A stretch of DNA of 64,000 bases from Clostridiales bacterium. Lineage in GTDB: Bacteria > Bacillota > Clostridia > Saccharofermentanales > Saccharofermentanaceae. A program made the translations under genes and the position numbers. Below the pieces are notes generated by a model, which was not told the origin of the DNA, did not search any database, and worked only from the letters and a program-made list of their open reading frames with translations. Of this stretch, positions 35,286 to 45,844 are shown piece after piece. Within the stretch, counting starts at the first letter, position 1; every line of letters starts with the position of its first letter. The stretch spans positions 1 through 64,000 of the forward strand of contig JAFRRJ010000048.1 of NCBI GenBank assembly GCA_017428155.1, written 5' to 3'.

Positions 35286-36797
35286 TTAAACCTTTCTAAT
35301 ATAGCCGAGGTTGCCGTTTTCGATGCATAAGATATATTCACAGCAGAGCTCGATGAGTTCCGGGTCATGTGTGGCTACAAGTACAGTATTACCCGATCTT
35401 GCGAGGCTTTTCAAGAGCTCAGCGACCTTTTCCATATGCTGGAAATCAAGTCCTGATGTAGGCTCGTCAAAGAGCATGAGCTTTGCGTCGGCAGCCATGG
35501 CAGACGCTATAGCAACTCTCTGCTTCTGCCCGCCCGATAAAGCCATCGGGTGCTTGTCTTTAAATTCAAGAATACCTAGTTTATCCAATATCTCGCTGCA
35601 GCGGCCTTTGTCTTCTTCATTCATTGAGAGCATGACTTCGGATTCGACGCTGTCAGTAAACATCTGGTGGTTCACGTCCTGCATGACCATGTAACTGAGC
35701 TTTAAGCGCTCTTTACCCCTGTAAGTCCTGCCATAAGCTTCGATCACTCCCTTGCAGTCTTTCTCGAGGCCACAGACGCACTTTAAGAAAGTGGACTTGC
35801 CGGTGCCGTTCCTGCCGGTAATGCCGATAACTGCGCCTTTGGGCAGGACGAGTCTTTGAATGCATAAACTCAGATCGGGATCGTTCTCATTAAAGCTCTT
35901 CTTCCAGAACAGATACGGCTTCCTGTGGTATGAGAAAAAGAAATCCTTAAGGACGATTCCATCCGCTTCATCAGGCATGGCACCGATCTTATCGCAACTG
36001 TCCTTAAGGCTGCAGTTGCTGCCGCATGAAGGTGACAGAACATCAGAAATGGTCAGTGGCCGCAGCTTTAACTCTGCTATCTTCCCACTGTCAAAGGCCG
36101 CGAATTCAGAACCTTTCCATTCGTGTGCGATCTTTCCCGAATCCATATAGATCACGCGGTCAACGAGATCTTTCAGATACCAGAGTCTGTGCTCGGAAAT
36201 AACTATCGTCTTGCCCTGCATCTTCCACAGTGCTATCTGATCGTGAAGCTTTGCAATCGCGCTCTGATCGAGATTGGATGAGGGTTCATCGAGGAGGATT
36301 ATCTCAGGCAGAAGCGCTGATACCGATGCGCATGCGATGCTCTGCTTCTCGCCTCCCGAGAGCTCGAAAAGACTCCGCCCCAGGAGCTTTTCGATATGCA
36401 TCTGACTCACGACGGCCTCTTTGCGCTCAAGTATCTCCTTGGGATCAAGCCCTATGTTCTCATTTCCGAAAACGATCTCGCCGTCCGTATCGACAGAGAA
36501 AAACTGACTCCTCGGATTCTGGAATACCGTGCCTACGGTGCCGGCAAGTTCATATAGTTCCACCTTGCCGATATCGCGCCCGGAAACAGTTACTTCACCT
36601 TCCAGATCACCCTGATAGTAATGCGGGATAAGGCCATTGATAAGCCTTATTATCGTAGTCTTTCCTGACCCAGAAGCACCTGTGAGAAGGAGCGTCTCAC
36701 CCTTTGCAACAGTCAGGGACGTGTCGTTCAAGAGTCCTTCTTCAGAACCTTTATATTTGAAGCTTACATGTGCAATGTCGATTATATTCTCACTCAT
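35286..36797 (-). CDS. ECF transporter tandem ATPase (503 aa)
   Basis: Two fused ABC nucleotide-binding domains that energise the ECF transporter. First domain: Walker A GASGSGKTT, signature LSGGEKQS, Walker B IILLDEP. Second domain: Walker A GRNGTGKST, signature LSGGQKQR, Walker B LMLFDEP. A Cys-rich patch lies in the linker (CGSNCSLKDSC). Start overlaps the EcfT gene end by four bases... the ATG at 36797 precedes the EcfT stop at 36794. The fused A-A' design is common in solute-specific (group I) ECF systems. Confidence 0.92.
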   Translation of the reverse strand: MSENIIDIAHVSFKYKGSEEGLLNDTSLTVAKGETLLLTGASGSGKTTIIRLINGLIPHYYQGDLEGEVTVSGRDIGKVELYELAGTVGTVFQNPRSQFFSVDTDGEIVFGNENIGLDPKEILERKEAVVSQMHIEKLLGRSLFELSGGEKQSIACASVSALLPEIILLDEPSSNLDQSAIAKLHDQIALWKMQGKTIVISEHRLWYLKDLVDRVIYMDSGKIAHEWKGSEFAAFDSGKIAELKLRPLTISDVLSPSCGSNCSLKDSCDKIGAMPDEADGIVLKDFFFSYHRKPYLFWKKSFNENDPDLSLCIQRLVLPKGAVIGITGRNGTGKSTFLKCVCGLEKDCKGVIEAYGRTYRGKERLKLSYMVMQDVNHQMFTDSVESEVMLSMNEEDKGRCSEILDKLGILEFKDKHPMALSGGQKQRVAIASAMAADAKLMLFDEPTSGLDFQHMEKVAELLKSLARSGNTVLVATHDPELIELCCEYILCIENGNLGYIRKV

Positions 36798-37489
36798 AGG
36801 AAATACTTAAACACCACGAAGATCACTGCAACCGAAGTAAATACGGTGATCAGGATCCAGTCTGCAAAACGGAGCCTGAGCTCCTCAACGCTTGTCCTTT
36901 TTACCTTTCCGCCAAGCCCTCTTGTTATGGCGGCGGCAGACAGCTCATCACCGATGTTAACGCATGAGAAAAGGAGCGGAATCATGCGGTACTCGATCAT
37001 CTTTGCTGCGTTGCCGCCGCCTAAAGAGATGCCGCGCATCTTCATGGCATCGCTGATCGAAGAGTATTCCTCCTTTATCGTCGGAAAGAATCTCATTACA
37101 ACAGCCAAAGCTATAGTGATACCGTCAGGTACGTGCATCTTCTGCATCGAGGACATGAATTCACCTATCTTCGTTGTCCTCACCACATACCACGCGGTAA
37201 TGAGACACGGCAGGAACTGAACGACAATTCCGCTGTATCCCGTAAGAAATGTCTTGAAGAAACTGTTGGAATCCTCAGACAGAAAAGCGAAGGTCAGCAC
37301 AAGCGCCGCCAGGTAAAGAAAGGTAAACCCGAAAGCACTTGAGTATCGCTTCTCTATGATCAAAAGTATGACCGGGATCAAAGTCATTAATATCCTGAGA
37401 CCCCAAAGAAAGGGCGTTGTGGCGCTCATCAGGACGACCGCCGAGACGATCAGGATCATGTATAACTTTGTCCTCGGATCAAGCTTCAT
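36794..37489 (-). CDS. ECF transporter transmembrane subunit EcfT (231 aa)
   Basis: Scaffold T component with N-terminal helices (MKLDPRTKLYMILIVSAVVLM), and the two cytosolic coupling-helix motifs seen here as AMKMRGISLGG and AAAITRGLGG, the ARG-type signatures of EcfT. It overlaps the S component by one base and the ATPase by four. Forms the core of a dedicated ECF importer. Confidence 0.92.
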   Translation of the reverse strand: MKLDPRTKLYMILIVSAVVLMSATTPFLWGLRILMTLIPVILLIIEKRYSSAFGFTFLYLAALVLTFAFLSEDSNSFFKTFLTGYSGIVVQFLPCLITAWYVVRTTKIGEFMSSMQKMHVPDGITIALAVVMRFFPTIKEEYSSISDAMKMRGISLGGGNAAKMIEYRMIPLLFSCVNIGDELSAAAITRGLGGKVKRTSVEELRLRFADWILITVFTSVAVIFVVFKYFL

Positions 37490-38091
37490 CAGACTATTCC
37501 GGCCTTCTCGAAATGCTTCTTAACAACTGCTTTTCCGATTACTGCTCCAATGCATCCGAATACAAAGCAGAGGATCAGAAGTATGCCGATCGTCTTGTAG
37601 TTGATCGCAAGGAACAGGTTGTTGCAGTATTCGGCAGAGTATCCTCCGTCGACAAGATCCTGTCTGTAGGATTCCGCAGTGATAACAACCGGGAAATAGT
37701 TTGCGCAGATCCAGAGGCTGAATACGCCATAGCTGATCATGGTCTTCTTAAAGCTCTTGTACTGACCTGACTTCGCAATAAGATCTGCAATAACACCTGC
37801 GGCGATGATGAGCGGTGCTCCAAGAAATCCCATTCCGGTTACGAACATGATGATCGCGATAAGTACGGACATGATGGTGATCATTCCGAACTTCTGAACC
37901 TTCGTATAGAAGAGCATCATGGGAATAGCGCCCACAAGCGGGATCATGACAACATAGGAAGCGACGATGAACGGATGGATATATCCGAGCATTCCGCATG
38001 CGAATTCAACAACGAATAATATTGCGGTAAAGATTCCTACCGTAATAAAATCCTTGGCCTTCAGTTTATTAGTATTTGTTTCTGTACTCAT
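37489..38091 (-). CDS. ECF S component, MptD/Trep_Strep type (200 aa)
   Basis: Six-helix substrate-capture subunit. The pattern (KAKDFITVGIFTAILFVVEFACG at the start, APLIIAAGVIADLIAK in the middle, two C-terminal helices) fits the MptD/Trep_Strep family. It gives the ECF module its specificity, which is not experimentally assigned for this family. AAAAGGAGT precedes the ATG. Co-transcription with exporter-type ABC pairs and a ZIP protein under DtxR-type boxes suggests a metal complex such as a metallophore or heme. Confidence 0.85.
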   Translation of the reverse strand: MSTETNTNKLKAKDFITVGIFTAILFVVEFACGMLGYIHPFIVASYVVMIPLVGAIPMMLFYTKVQKFGMITIMSVLIAIIMFVTGMGFLGAPLIIAAGVIADLIAKSGQYKSFKKTMISYGVFSLWICANYFPVVITAESYRQDLVDGGYSAEYCNNLFLAINYKTIGILLILCFVFGCIGAVIGKAVVKKHFEKAGIV

Positions 38092-38115
38092 TTTTGTATA
38101 ACTCCTTTTGTACTT

Positions 38116-39852
38116 TTATGCGATCTTCCAGCTGACTGCTTTCTTTCTGCCGGAAACAAAATTCTTATAAATTCCTTCTTCTCTCATAAGATCCTCGTGC
38201 GTGCCCTTCTGAACGATCCTGCCCTTGTCGATGACAACGATCTGGTCAGCGTGTCTTACCGTCTTTAAGCGGTGCGCGATCATGATGATCGTCTTTTCCT
38301 TTGTAAGGTTTTCGATTGCTTCGGTAAGTTCCTTCTCGTTCTCAGGGTCGACATTTGCCGTTGCTTCATCGAGGATGATGATAGGCGCGTCCTTCATGAT
38401 CGCCCTGGCTATCGCGATCCTCTGCTTCTCGCCGCCCGAGAGCGTTGAGCCGCCTTCAGCGACGACTGTGTCATAGCCTTCAGGGAGCGACATTATGAAG
38501 TCGTGGCAGCAGGCTTTTTTGGCAGCCGCGATAACCTCATCCATGGAAGCTTCGGGTCTTCCGAATCTTATGTTATTTGCTATGGTGTCCTCGAAAAGAT
38601 ATACCCTCTGGAACACGAAGCTGAAATTCTCCATCAATGAATCGAAGCTGTAATCCTTGACGTTCCTTCCGCCTAAAGTAACCTCGCCTTCGTCTACGTC
38701 CCAGAACCTTGCGATAAGCGACGTGATCGTTGTCTTGCCGCCGCCGGAAGATCCTACGATAGCTGTTGTCGTCTTCTCTTTGATGTCGAGAGTGACATCG
38801 TCGATTATCTTTCTGTTCTCGTATGCGAATGACACATGCTCAAGGTGAATATCCCTGTTGTCAGGCTTAATGTCTTCACCGTTGACGTCCATCTGCTCGA
38901 TACTAAGTATCTCGTTTGCAAGATCGACTCCTCTTCCGATGACCTTCAAAAGAGCCGTGTAGATGCCTGCGGAATCCAGTGCCTCAAATACCATGAATGA
39001 AGCCATAAGCATCGTAATGAGGTAATTGAGTTCCATGGTTCCCGTGAAGAAGAAATAAAGTGATGCTGCCGCGATAAGAACGCCGGATATCTTGCATATC
39101 AGCATCTGGAAACCGACGGCAGGTATCGCAGTGGTCTCAGCCGTGATGTCTGCATTCTTCTTTCTTTCGACACTTCCTGCAACTCTGGAGGAATTCTGAG
39201 CGAAGATGTTGTAATTCCTGATCTCGGCAATTCCCTGAATGAATTCCAGGATAACGCCTACCATCTCGCGGTCCGCCGCGATCTTCTCATCTGCGACCTT
39301 TGCGATCTTCTTGTTTGTAACTGTATTTACGAGCATGAAGATGCCGATGCAGATCAGGGAAATAATACCGATCCTCCAGTCGAATACGAACATACCTACA
39401 GCAATGACGCATGTGGTGATGCTTCCCTGAAGCACCAGCATGATAGCTCTTACCGCGATATCGCTCATCTGCTCCAGAGTATTTGTCGTTACTGATGTGA
39501 TATGTCCTAAACTCGTCTCATTGAAATATCCCATCGGGAGATATCTTAAATGCTCTCCGATCTCGATGCGCTTAAGGCAGCATGTATCGTAGCCCGCCTC
39601 TGTCTGTATCATCTGTGAGAAACGGTTTACGACCATTTTTCCGACTGTGCTCACGAGCATAAATGCGATTACAATAATAAAATCTTTTGCATTAATCTCT
39701 TTACTCAGAACTGCAGTGATCGCAAAGAATGCAGCAGGAATCTTTAATGCACCGAACAATGCGTCGACAACGCTCAGAAAAACCGACAGATAGAATTTGT
39801 TTCTGTTCTTTTCCGAGCAGAAATCAAAGAACTTTTTAAGCATTTTAAGCAT
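38116..39852 (-). CDS. Exporter-fold ABC half-transporter (578 aa)
   Basis: Type IV (exporter-fold) ABC protein: six helices (about 15-310) followed by a nucleotide-binding domain with Walker A GSSGGGKTT, signature LSGGEKQR, Walker B IIILDEA and H-loop AHRL. ATG at 39852 follows AAAGGAG; it overlaps its partner's stop by eight bases. Such pairs beside ECF modules resemble the YbtPQ/IrtAB iron-siderophore importers, which use an exporter fold for uptake. Import versus export cannot be read from the sequence. Confidence 0.9.
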   Translation of the reverse strand: MLKMLKKFFDFCSEKNRNKFYLSVFLSVVDALFGALKIPAAFFAITAVLSKEINAKDFIIVIAFMLVSTVGKMVVNRFSQMIQTEAGYDTCCLKRIEIGEHLRYLPMGYFNETSLGHITSVTTNTLEQMSDIAVRAIMLVLQGSITTCVIAVGMFVFDWRIGIISLICIGIFMLVNTVTNKKIAKVADEKIAADREMVGVILEFIQGIAEIRNYNIFAQNSSRVAGSVERKKNADITAETTAIPAVGFQMLICKISGVLIAAASLYFFFTGTMELNYLITMLMASFMVFEALDSAGIYTALLKVIGRGVDLANEILSIEQMDVNGEDIKPDNRDIHLEHVSFAYENRKIIDDVTLDIKEKTTTAIVGSSGGGKTTITSLIARFWDVDEGEVTLGGRNVKDYSFDSLMENFSFVFQRVYLFEDTIANNIRFGRPEASMDEVIAAAKKACCHDFIMSLPEGYDTVVAEGGSTLSGGEKQRIAIARAIMKDAPIIILDEATANVDPENEKELTEAIENLTKEKTIIMIAHRLKTVRHADQIVVIDKGRIVQKGTHEDLMREEGIYKNFVSGRKKAVSWKIA

Positions 39853-41626
39853 AAACGGTCTCCTTTCCTGAAGCATCATTTGTCTTATCTTCCGCTTCAT
39901 CCTTTACAATGCTGTGAGCCTCCCACATCTTTTTGTAGAGCTCACAGTTCGAGAGGAGTTCGTCGTGCGTTCCTTCAGCTTCGACATTACCGTCGTTTAT
40001 AACGAAGATCTTGTCCGCATCCTTGATCGTGGAAAGTCTGTGCGCGATAACGATGAGCGTTCTGCCCTGTACGAGCTTTGCGACACTCTCCTGAACGAGC
40101 GCTTCATTCTCCGGATCCGTATAAGCCGTAGCCTCATCCATGATGACTACAGGCGCATCCTTGAGCATTGCTCTTGCGATGCAGATCCTCTGACGCTCGC
40201 CGCCGGACAGGTGTCCGCCTGCGCCGCCGACTTCTGTGTCGTAACCATTTTCGAGACCTAAAATGAATTCGTGACAGCCTGTAGCCATTGCAGCTCCTAC
40301 GACTTCCTCGTCAGTTGCACCGGGCTTTCCCAGCCTGATGTTTTCTTTTACTGTCATATCGAAAAGATAATTGTCCTGAGCAACATAAGCGATCTTGCCC
40401 ATGTAGTAATCCAGTGGCAGCTTTGTTATATCGACTCCGCCGTATGTTATTGTTCCGGAATCAACATCCCAGAGCGAATCTATAAGTCTTGCAACCGTGC
40501 TCTTTCCTGTTCCGGAAGGACCGACCATTGCCGTGACTTCGCCCTGTTTGATCTCCATGTTTATACCGTGGAGGATCTCCTTATCCTTATATGTGAAATG
40601 AACATCCTTGAGTACGATATCCGAACCCACGGGTTCCTCTGTAACTTCCGAAGGTCTTATCATTTCTTTTCTTTCAAGGATCTCAGTTACCTCACCGAAG
40701 ATGGTCTTCATCTTGGAGATATCATCGCTGTATGAGAATGCGGTGATCAGTGGCGTAATGAGTCCTGCGGAAAGGATTATGCATGTAATGAATTCATCTG
40801 CGGGAAGGCTGCCGTTCTTTACAAGGAGCAGTCCCACCGGAAGAACGCCAAGGAAAGTTGCAGGTGTGAAGCACATAGTTCCTGACTGCCACCAGATACA
40901 TTTCCGCATCCATCTGATAAAGCAGTCGGCACCTTCTCTTGCGGCATTAACGAACTTCTCATATGAACTTCCTGTTTTGCCGAATGCCTTGATGACTTCA
41001 ATTCCGTTGATGTATTCAACAGCCGTATCGTTAAGATACTTTGTCTTCTTTACCGTATACCCGAACTCGCCCTGGCTCTTTACCAGCATTACGGAAGCGC
41101 AGATAACACCTACGATCACAGATATGAAATTTGCCAGTCCGACACGCCAGTCCAATGTCATGATGTAAATAAACATGACAACGGGAAGCAGCAGGTTTGC
41201 CGTAAACTCCGGAATGATGTGCGCAAGGGTCGTCTCCATAGAGTCTACGCGCTCGACGATTATGTTCTTGTAGCTTCCGCTGTTATCGTCGAGAACGGAA
41301 CCGAGCGGTATCTTTGACAGCTTTGCACACAAATCTTCTCTTATTGATCCCAGAACGTTAAACGTTGCAATATGTGAAAGTGTCGTCGACAGATTATGCA
41401 TCAGTATCCTTACGACCCATGCCACAGCTATCAGTATCATCTGCCTGATATAGTACTGAGGATCGCTGTTGCCGTTTATCAGGTTTGCGACGATATCCGC
41501 TATAAGCAGATATGGTATAAAAGATGCGGTAACACCTGCTATGGCCAGAGTTATACTTCCACCATAGTATCCTTTCCTGCGTCCTGCGAACTCTGCTACC
41601 CAGGACAGCACACTTCTTTTTTTCAT
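39845..41626 (-). CDS. Exporter-fold ABC half-transporter (593 aa)
   Basis: Partner of the 38116-39852 product and first gene of the operon. Six helices then Walker A GPSGTGKST, signature LSGGERQR, Walker B VVIMDEA, AHRLST H-loop. The ATG at 41626 follows GGGGGTG; the longer frame to 41677 has no site. Two DtxR-type operators lie 75-165 bases upstream. Heterodimer formation with the next protein is likely. Confidence 0.9.
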   Translation of the reverse strand: MKKRSVLSWVAEFAGRRKGYYGGSITLAIAGVTASFIPYLLIADIVANLINGNSDPQYYIRQMILIAVAWVVRILMHNLSTTLSHIATFNVLGSIREDLCAKLSKIPLGSVLDDNSGSYKNIIVERVDSMETTLAHIIPEFTANLLLPVVMFIYIMTLDWRVGLANFISVIVGVICASVMLVKSQGEFGYTVKKTKYLNDTAVEYINGIEVIKAFGKTGSSYEKFVNAAREGADCFIRWMRKCIWWQSGTMCFTPATFLGVLPVGLLLVKNGSLPADEFITCIILSAGLITPLITAFSYSDDISKMKTIFGEVTEILERKEMIRPSEVTEEPVGSDIVLKDVHFTYKDKEILHGINMEIKQGEVTAMVGPSGTGKSTVARLIDSLWDVDSGTITYGGVDITKLPLDYYMGKIAYVAQDNYLFDMTVKENIRLGKPGATDEEVVGAAMATGCHEFILGLENGYDTEVGGAGGHLSGGERQRICIARAMLKDAPVVIMDEATAYTDPENEALVQESVAKLVQGRTLIVIAHRLSTIKDADKIFVINDGNVEAEGTHDELLSNCELYKKMWEAHSIVKDEAEDKTNDASGKETVYA

Positions 41627-41700
41627 GTATTCACCCCCGTTATTAAGATCAAAAACACACCATAAGATAATGCTCACAAAATGCTTGCTCAGGTCATTTG

Positions 41701-41716
41701 GTTAGCGTTTGCTAAC
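41701..41716 (-). promoter_or_regulatory. DtxR-type operator, proximal, ABC-ECF-ZIP operon
   Basis: GTTAGCGTTTGCTAAC, perfect palindromic arms. On the minus strand it follows directly after a TTGACA hexamer (41717-41722). Confidence 0.78.
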
Positions 41717-41775
41717 TGTCAATATATTTTTATCCCTCGAAAAATACGCGGTTTAAATAAATTGTCGTTTTGAGA

Positions 41776-41815
41776 GTTAGCCGTCGCTAACTCTATCACC
41801 AATGATAAACATTGT
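41776..41815 (-). promoter_or_regulatory. Promoter with DtxR-type operator on the -10
   Basis: On the minus strand TTGACA, a 17-base spacer and TAGAGT run straight into GTTAGCGACGGCTAAC (41776-41791). The same TTGACA-N17-TAGAGTTAGC layout recurs at 43748-43790. Repressor binding here would block RNA polymerase. Confidence 0.8.
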
Positions 41816-41903
41816 CAATCCTTTGTATCCTTCAAACTCCTGCTCACTCTTTACGCTGATGATTGTATTGCTTTTCGCTGAAGGGTAAAGAATGGTCTCC
41901 GTT

Positions 41904-41941
41904 AAAAGAGACTGCCTCACTTGATTTTGAGACAGCCTCTT
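41904..41941 (-). terminator. Terminator after gpmA
   Basis: AAGAGACTGCCTCA and TGAGACAGCCTCTT pair with two G-U pairs; on the minus strand the stem ends in CTCTTTT. It lies 33 bases past the gpmA stop. Confidence 0.8.
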
Positions 41942-41973
41942 CATAAAGGAGATTTATGACTATATGTTAAGGG

Positions 41974-42720
41974 TTATTTTGCTTTTCCCTGATTAGCCAC
42001 GGCTTCCATCTTTGCTTTCAGTGCTTCCTGATCGCCGAGATAGTAATGCCTGATAACTTTGAAATCGTCATCAAACTCATATACCAAAGGCACCGCCGTT
42101 GGGATATTTACGCTTACGATGTCTTCTGATGACATGTTGTCGAAATACTTGACCAAAGCTCTTAATGAATTGCCGTGAGCTGCGATGATGACTCGTTTGC
42201 CTTCACTCATATCCTTCTTGATGGTTTCCTCAAAGAACGGAACGACTCTTTCGATAGTGGTCTCAAGGCTCTCGTTCTTCGGAAGCAGCGCGCGATCGAC
42301 GTCTCTGTACATAGGCTGCTTTGTTGCGCTTCTCTCATCGGAGTCCTCTAATTCCGGCGGCTTGACATCAAAAGATCTTCTCCAAATCTTTACCTGCTCT
42401 TCACCGTATTTTTCTGCAGTCTCGGATTTGTTTAAGCCCTGGAGCGCACCGTAGTGACGCTCATTGAGCTTCCATGACTTTATAACCGGGAGCCACGCCC
42501 TGTCCATCTCATCGAGCGCTATATTCAATGTGTGGATCGCTCTCTTAAGGTAGGATGTATAACATACGTCAAAGTCGTAGCCTTCTTCTTTCAAAACCCT
42601 TCCGGCATTTTTGGCTTCTTCTCTTCCTTTGTCACTTAGGTCGACATCCATCCAGCCTGTAAACAGGTTGAGTTTATTCCATTCGCTTTCACCATGTCTT
42701 ACGAGTACGAGCTTCATCAT
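41974..42720 (-). CDS. gpmA: 2,3-bisphosphoglycerate-dependent phosphoglycerate mutase (248 aa)
   Basis: Interconverts 3- and 2-phosphoglycerate in glycolysis via a phospho-histidine, with no metal cofactor. [10 protein letters not shown] holds the catalytic His, [11 protein letters not shown] and [10 protein letters not shown] complete the site. Length matches the dPGM family. It ends the DUF3793-flavodoxin-gpmA operon, 11 bases after the flavodoxin stop, and that operon carries a DtxR-type operator. The alternative enzyme GpmI needs manganese, so placing this metal-free form under metal control suggests a metal-sparing role (inference). Confidence 0.96.
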   Translation of the reverse strand: MMKLVLVRHGESEWNKLNLFTGWMDVDLSDKGREEAKNAGRVLKEEGYDFDVCYTSYLKRAIHTLNIALDEMDRAWLPVIKSWKLNERHYGALQGLNKSETAEKYGEEQVKIWRRSFDVKPPELEDSDERSATKQPMYRDVDRALLPKNESLETTIERVVPFFEETIKKDMSEGKRVIIAAHGNSLRALVKYFDNMSSEDIVSVNIPTAVPLVYEFDDDFKVIRHYYLGDQEALKAKMEAVANQGKAK

Positions 42721-42731
42721 GTCTGATTACC

Positions 42732-43154
42732 TCATACCAGTGCTGCGCCCAATGCCTTGCATGATGCGATCGCATCAGCATCAGGATCGTTATTTGCCAT
42801 TACGGATTCTGTTGCAAGAACTGCGCCTGCTGCCTTGCATCTGTCTTCCCAGTTTCTCATCCATTCACCGTCTCCCCAGCCATAAGATCCGAAGAGTGCG
42901 ATCTTCTTGTCTTTTAAGGAAGATTCTACATCCGTAAACATAGGATCGAATTCAGATTCTTCAAGAACCTCGGCACCCATTGCAGGGCAGCCGAATGCGA
43001 TAGCATCGAATTCAGCGACCTTGGATGCATTAAACTCTGCGGAAGTAAGAACTGCTGCTTCTGCGCCTGCACTCTTGATACCTTCCTCTACAGCCTTTGC
43101 CATAGCCTCGGTATTGCCTGTTCCGCTCCAATATACAACTGCTACTTTACTCAT
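42732..43154 (-). CDS. Flavodoxin (140 aa)
   Basis: Small FMN electron carrier that can replace ferredoxin when iron is short. The phosphate-binding loop is WSGTGNTEAMA (about 9-19); FGCPAMGAE and GSYGWGDGEWM are the flavin-flanking loops. ATG at 43154 follows AGAGG; the longer frame to 43253 has no homology. Second gene of the metal-controlled operon. A DtxR-type box upstream fits induction under iron limitation. Confidence 0.95.
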   Translation of the reverse strand: MSKVAVVYWSGTGNTEAMAKAVEEGIKSAGAEAAVLTSAEFNASKVAEFDAIAFGCPAMGAEVLEESEFDPMFTDVESSLKDKKIALFGSYGWGDGEWMRNWEDRCKAAGAVLATESVMANNDPDADAIASCKALGAALV

Positions 43155-43189
43155 ATAAAAGTACCTCTTGATTATTTTATTAACAGCAC

Positions 43190-43732
43190 TCAAACAACAA
43201 GTTGTTCGAGTGTTCTGCCCGATCTTAGAAGCCTTCCGTATTCTTCTGTGCATCTTTTGTAATTTCTGAACAGCCTCAGAGCATTCTCGACATCCGAATA
43301 GACTTTCCAGTAACCGACTGCACTAAAACCTTCGTGAGGATTTCTGATGAACCCGTCAACGTCGGAAGACGGATACCCCAGAAAGAGGCCGATCTCGTGA
43401 GGGAACACAGGAGATGAATTAAGTCTTCTCGCGAGATCGGTGACACATCTGTCGGGGCTGTTTACCGGATAACCGAATCCGGCAAGTATCTTTTCAGCCT
43501 TCGGATCTTTAAGATCCCTGTCGAGCATTTCAGGTCTGTATATGTATATCAGAGCATATGTATCGCAGACCTTCAGGGGAATTATGCGGATTCCCTTCTT
43601 GCTCATGACTTTGTTCAGAGCTGAAATATCCTGTCTCAGATCCTCAGAAGAAGTGTGCAGTGTAAAAAGACTTCCGGTCTTAATACCTGCTAAGGTAGGT
43701 GCGCTATATCTTACAATCAGATCTTCAGACAA
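43190..43732 (-). CDS. DUF3793 protein (180 aa)
   Basis: Member of the DUF3793 family, common in anaerobic Firmicutes and often next to flavodoxin and iron genes. It has a conserved HEIGLFLGYPSSDVDGFI motif and a GYWKVYSD segment near the C-terminus; the biochemical role is unknown. First gene of the operon with flavodoxin and gpmA. Only 15 bases separate its start from the DtxR-type box. Confidence 0.88.
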   Translation of the reverse strand: MSEDLIVRYSAPTLAGIKTGSLFTLHTSSEDLRQDISALNKVMSKKGIRIIPLKVCDTYALIYIYRPEMLDRDLKDPKAEKILAGFGYPVNSPDRCVTDLARRLNSSPVFPHEIGLFLGYPSSDVDGFIRNPHEGFSAVGYWKVYSDVENALRLFRNYKRCTEEYGRLLRSGRTLEQLVV

Positions 43733-43747
43733 GTATTACTCCTTTCG

Positions 43748-43790
43748 GTTAGCCACCGCTAACTCTATCATGTCATTTTTGGGTTGTCAA
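43748..43790 (-). promoter_or_regulatory. Promoter and DtxR-type operator of DUF3793-flavodoxin-gpmA
   Basis: On the minus strand TTGACA (43785-43790), 17 bases, TAGAGT (43762-43767), overlapping GTTAGCGGTGGCTAAC (43748-43763). Architecture is the same as at 41776-41815. Confidence 0.82.
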
Positions 43791-43830
43791 TCTCGAAAAT
43801 CTCCCTTGTTTGATACAAGAAGATAATCGT

Positions 43831-43884
43831 TTGACATAACAGCTCTACCTGTGATATATTCTTTTTCGGTTAGCGGTGGCTAAC
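43831..43884 (+). promoter_or_regulatory. eno promoter with DtxR-type operator at the start point
   Basis: TTGACA (43831-43836), 18-base spacer, TATATT (43855-43860), then GTTAGCGGTGGCTAAC (43869-43884) covering the predicted start site. The 16-mer is identical to the flavodoxin-side operator, read on its own coding strand. Confidence 0.8.
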
Positions 43885-43945
43885 CAAGAATAAATCATGT
43901 GCTCCGCCGGGAGTTTCTCCTATTCAATGCTTCCGGCGGAAATGA

Positions 43946-45268
<1,323 letters not shown>

Positions 45269-45296
45269 GTTTTCTCCATTTGACTTTAATATATGA

Positions 45297-45332
45297 AGAA
45301 CCCGGTCTCTCCCCCTTTGAAACCGGGTTCTT
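45297..45332 (+). terminator. eno terminator
   Basis: AGAACCCGGT pairs with ACCGGGTTCT and is followed by TTGTT. It is 29 bases after the eno stop. Confidence 0.9.
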
Positions 45333-45375
45333 TGTTGAATACCGATTTTCGCGATATACACATCCCGTTATATAT

Positions 45376-45412
45376 AAAACAGGCGTTGTCTCAAAAAGAC
45401 ATCGCCTGTTTT
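45376..45412. terminator. Second hairpin after eno, possible bidirectional terminator
   Basis: AAAACAGGCG / CGCCTGTTTT with an inner GTCT / AGAC. T residues on both sides. Confidence 0.6.
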
Positions 45413-45474
45413 GCTGCATGTCATGAGGAACGTCGGCTCACATTTGATGTTCAACTCATTGTCCAACTTTTCAG

Positions 45475-45587
45475 CCCCGAAATGTTGGACGCGGAGTTGT
45501 ACACTGCCGACCGGCAATGTTGAGTGCACGCGAAAAAGCCGACCGCCACAACAGTTTTCCGATGCTCGACTCGATGCTCGACTTTTT
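45475..45587 (-). repeat. Dispersed intergenic repeat, copy B (inverted)
   Basis: Reverse complement of copy A (154-254) with few changes and a duplicated TCGAGCATCGAG-like segment near its end. Carries the shared 16-mer at 45527-45542. Downstream (45640-45740) are several short repeats of AACTTTTC/TTCCAAC type (for example around 45650, 45678 and 45710). No gene supported in 45413-45784. Confidence 0.8.
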
Positions 45588-45784
45588 ATCCTCGAAAACT
45601 CGGACGGCAAGTCGGTTTTGACGGGCCACATCATATACAACTTTTCTTCCAACATTTTTGGCAGAAAAGTTGTACAAAAAGTTGGAATTAAGCAAAATCC
45701 AACATTTCTTCCAACTTTTTTGGCAAAAAAACTGGAAGAAAGTCGGACGGTTCCATATGACAGGGAATCCCCCAAAAGAAAAAC

Positions 45785-45810
45785 GAGCTGCCTCATTTTG
45801 AGACAGCCTC
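45785..45810 (-). terminator. Terminator after DtxR-family gene
   Basis: GAGCTGCCTCA / TGAGACAGCCTC stem (one G-U pair and one bulged base); on the minus strand it ends in GTTTTT. Same family of stem as at 41904. Confidence 0.75.
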
Positions 45811-45844
45811 TTCTCATCTTTTGTTCTTCACACTGATACCGCGG

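Noticed and set aside
45411..45836. Overlapping open frames of 76-149 codons on both strands
   Set aside because: They lie in dispersed repeat sequence and terminators; composition is noncoding and no ribosome binding sites fit.
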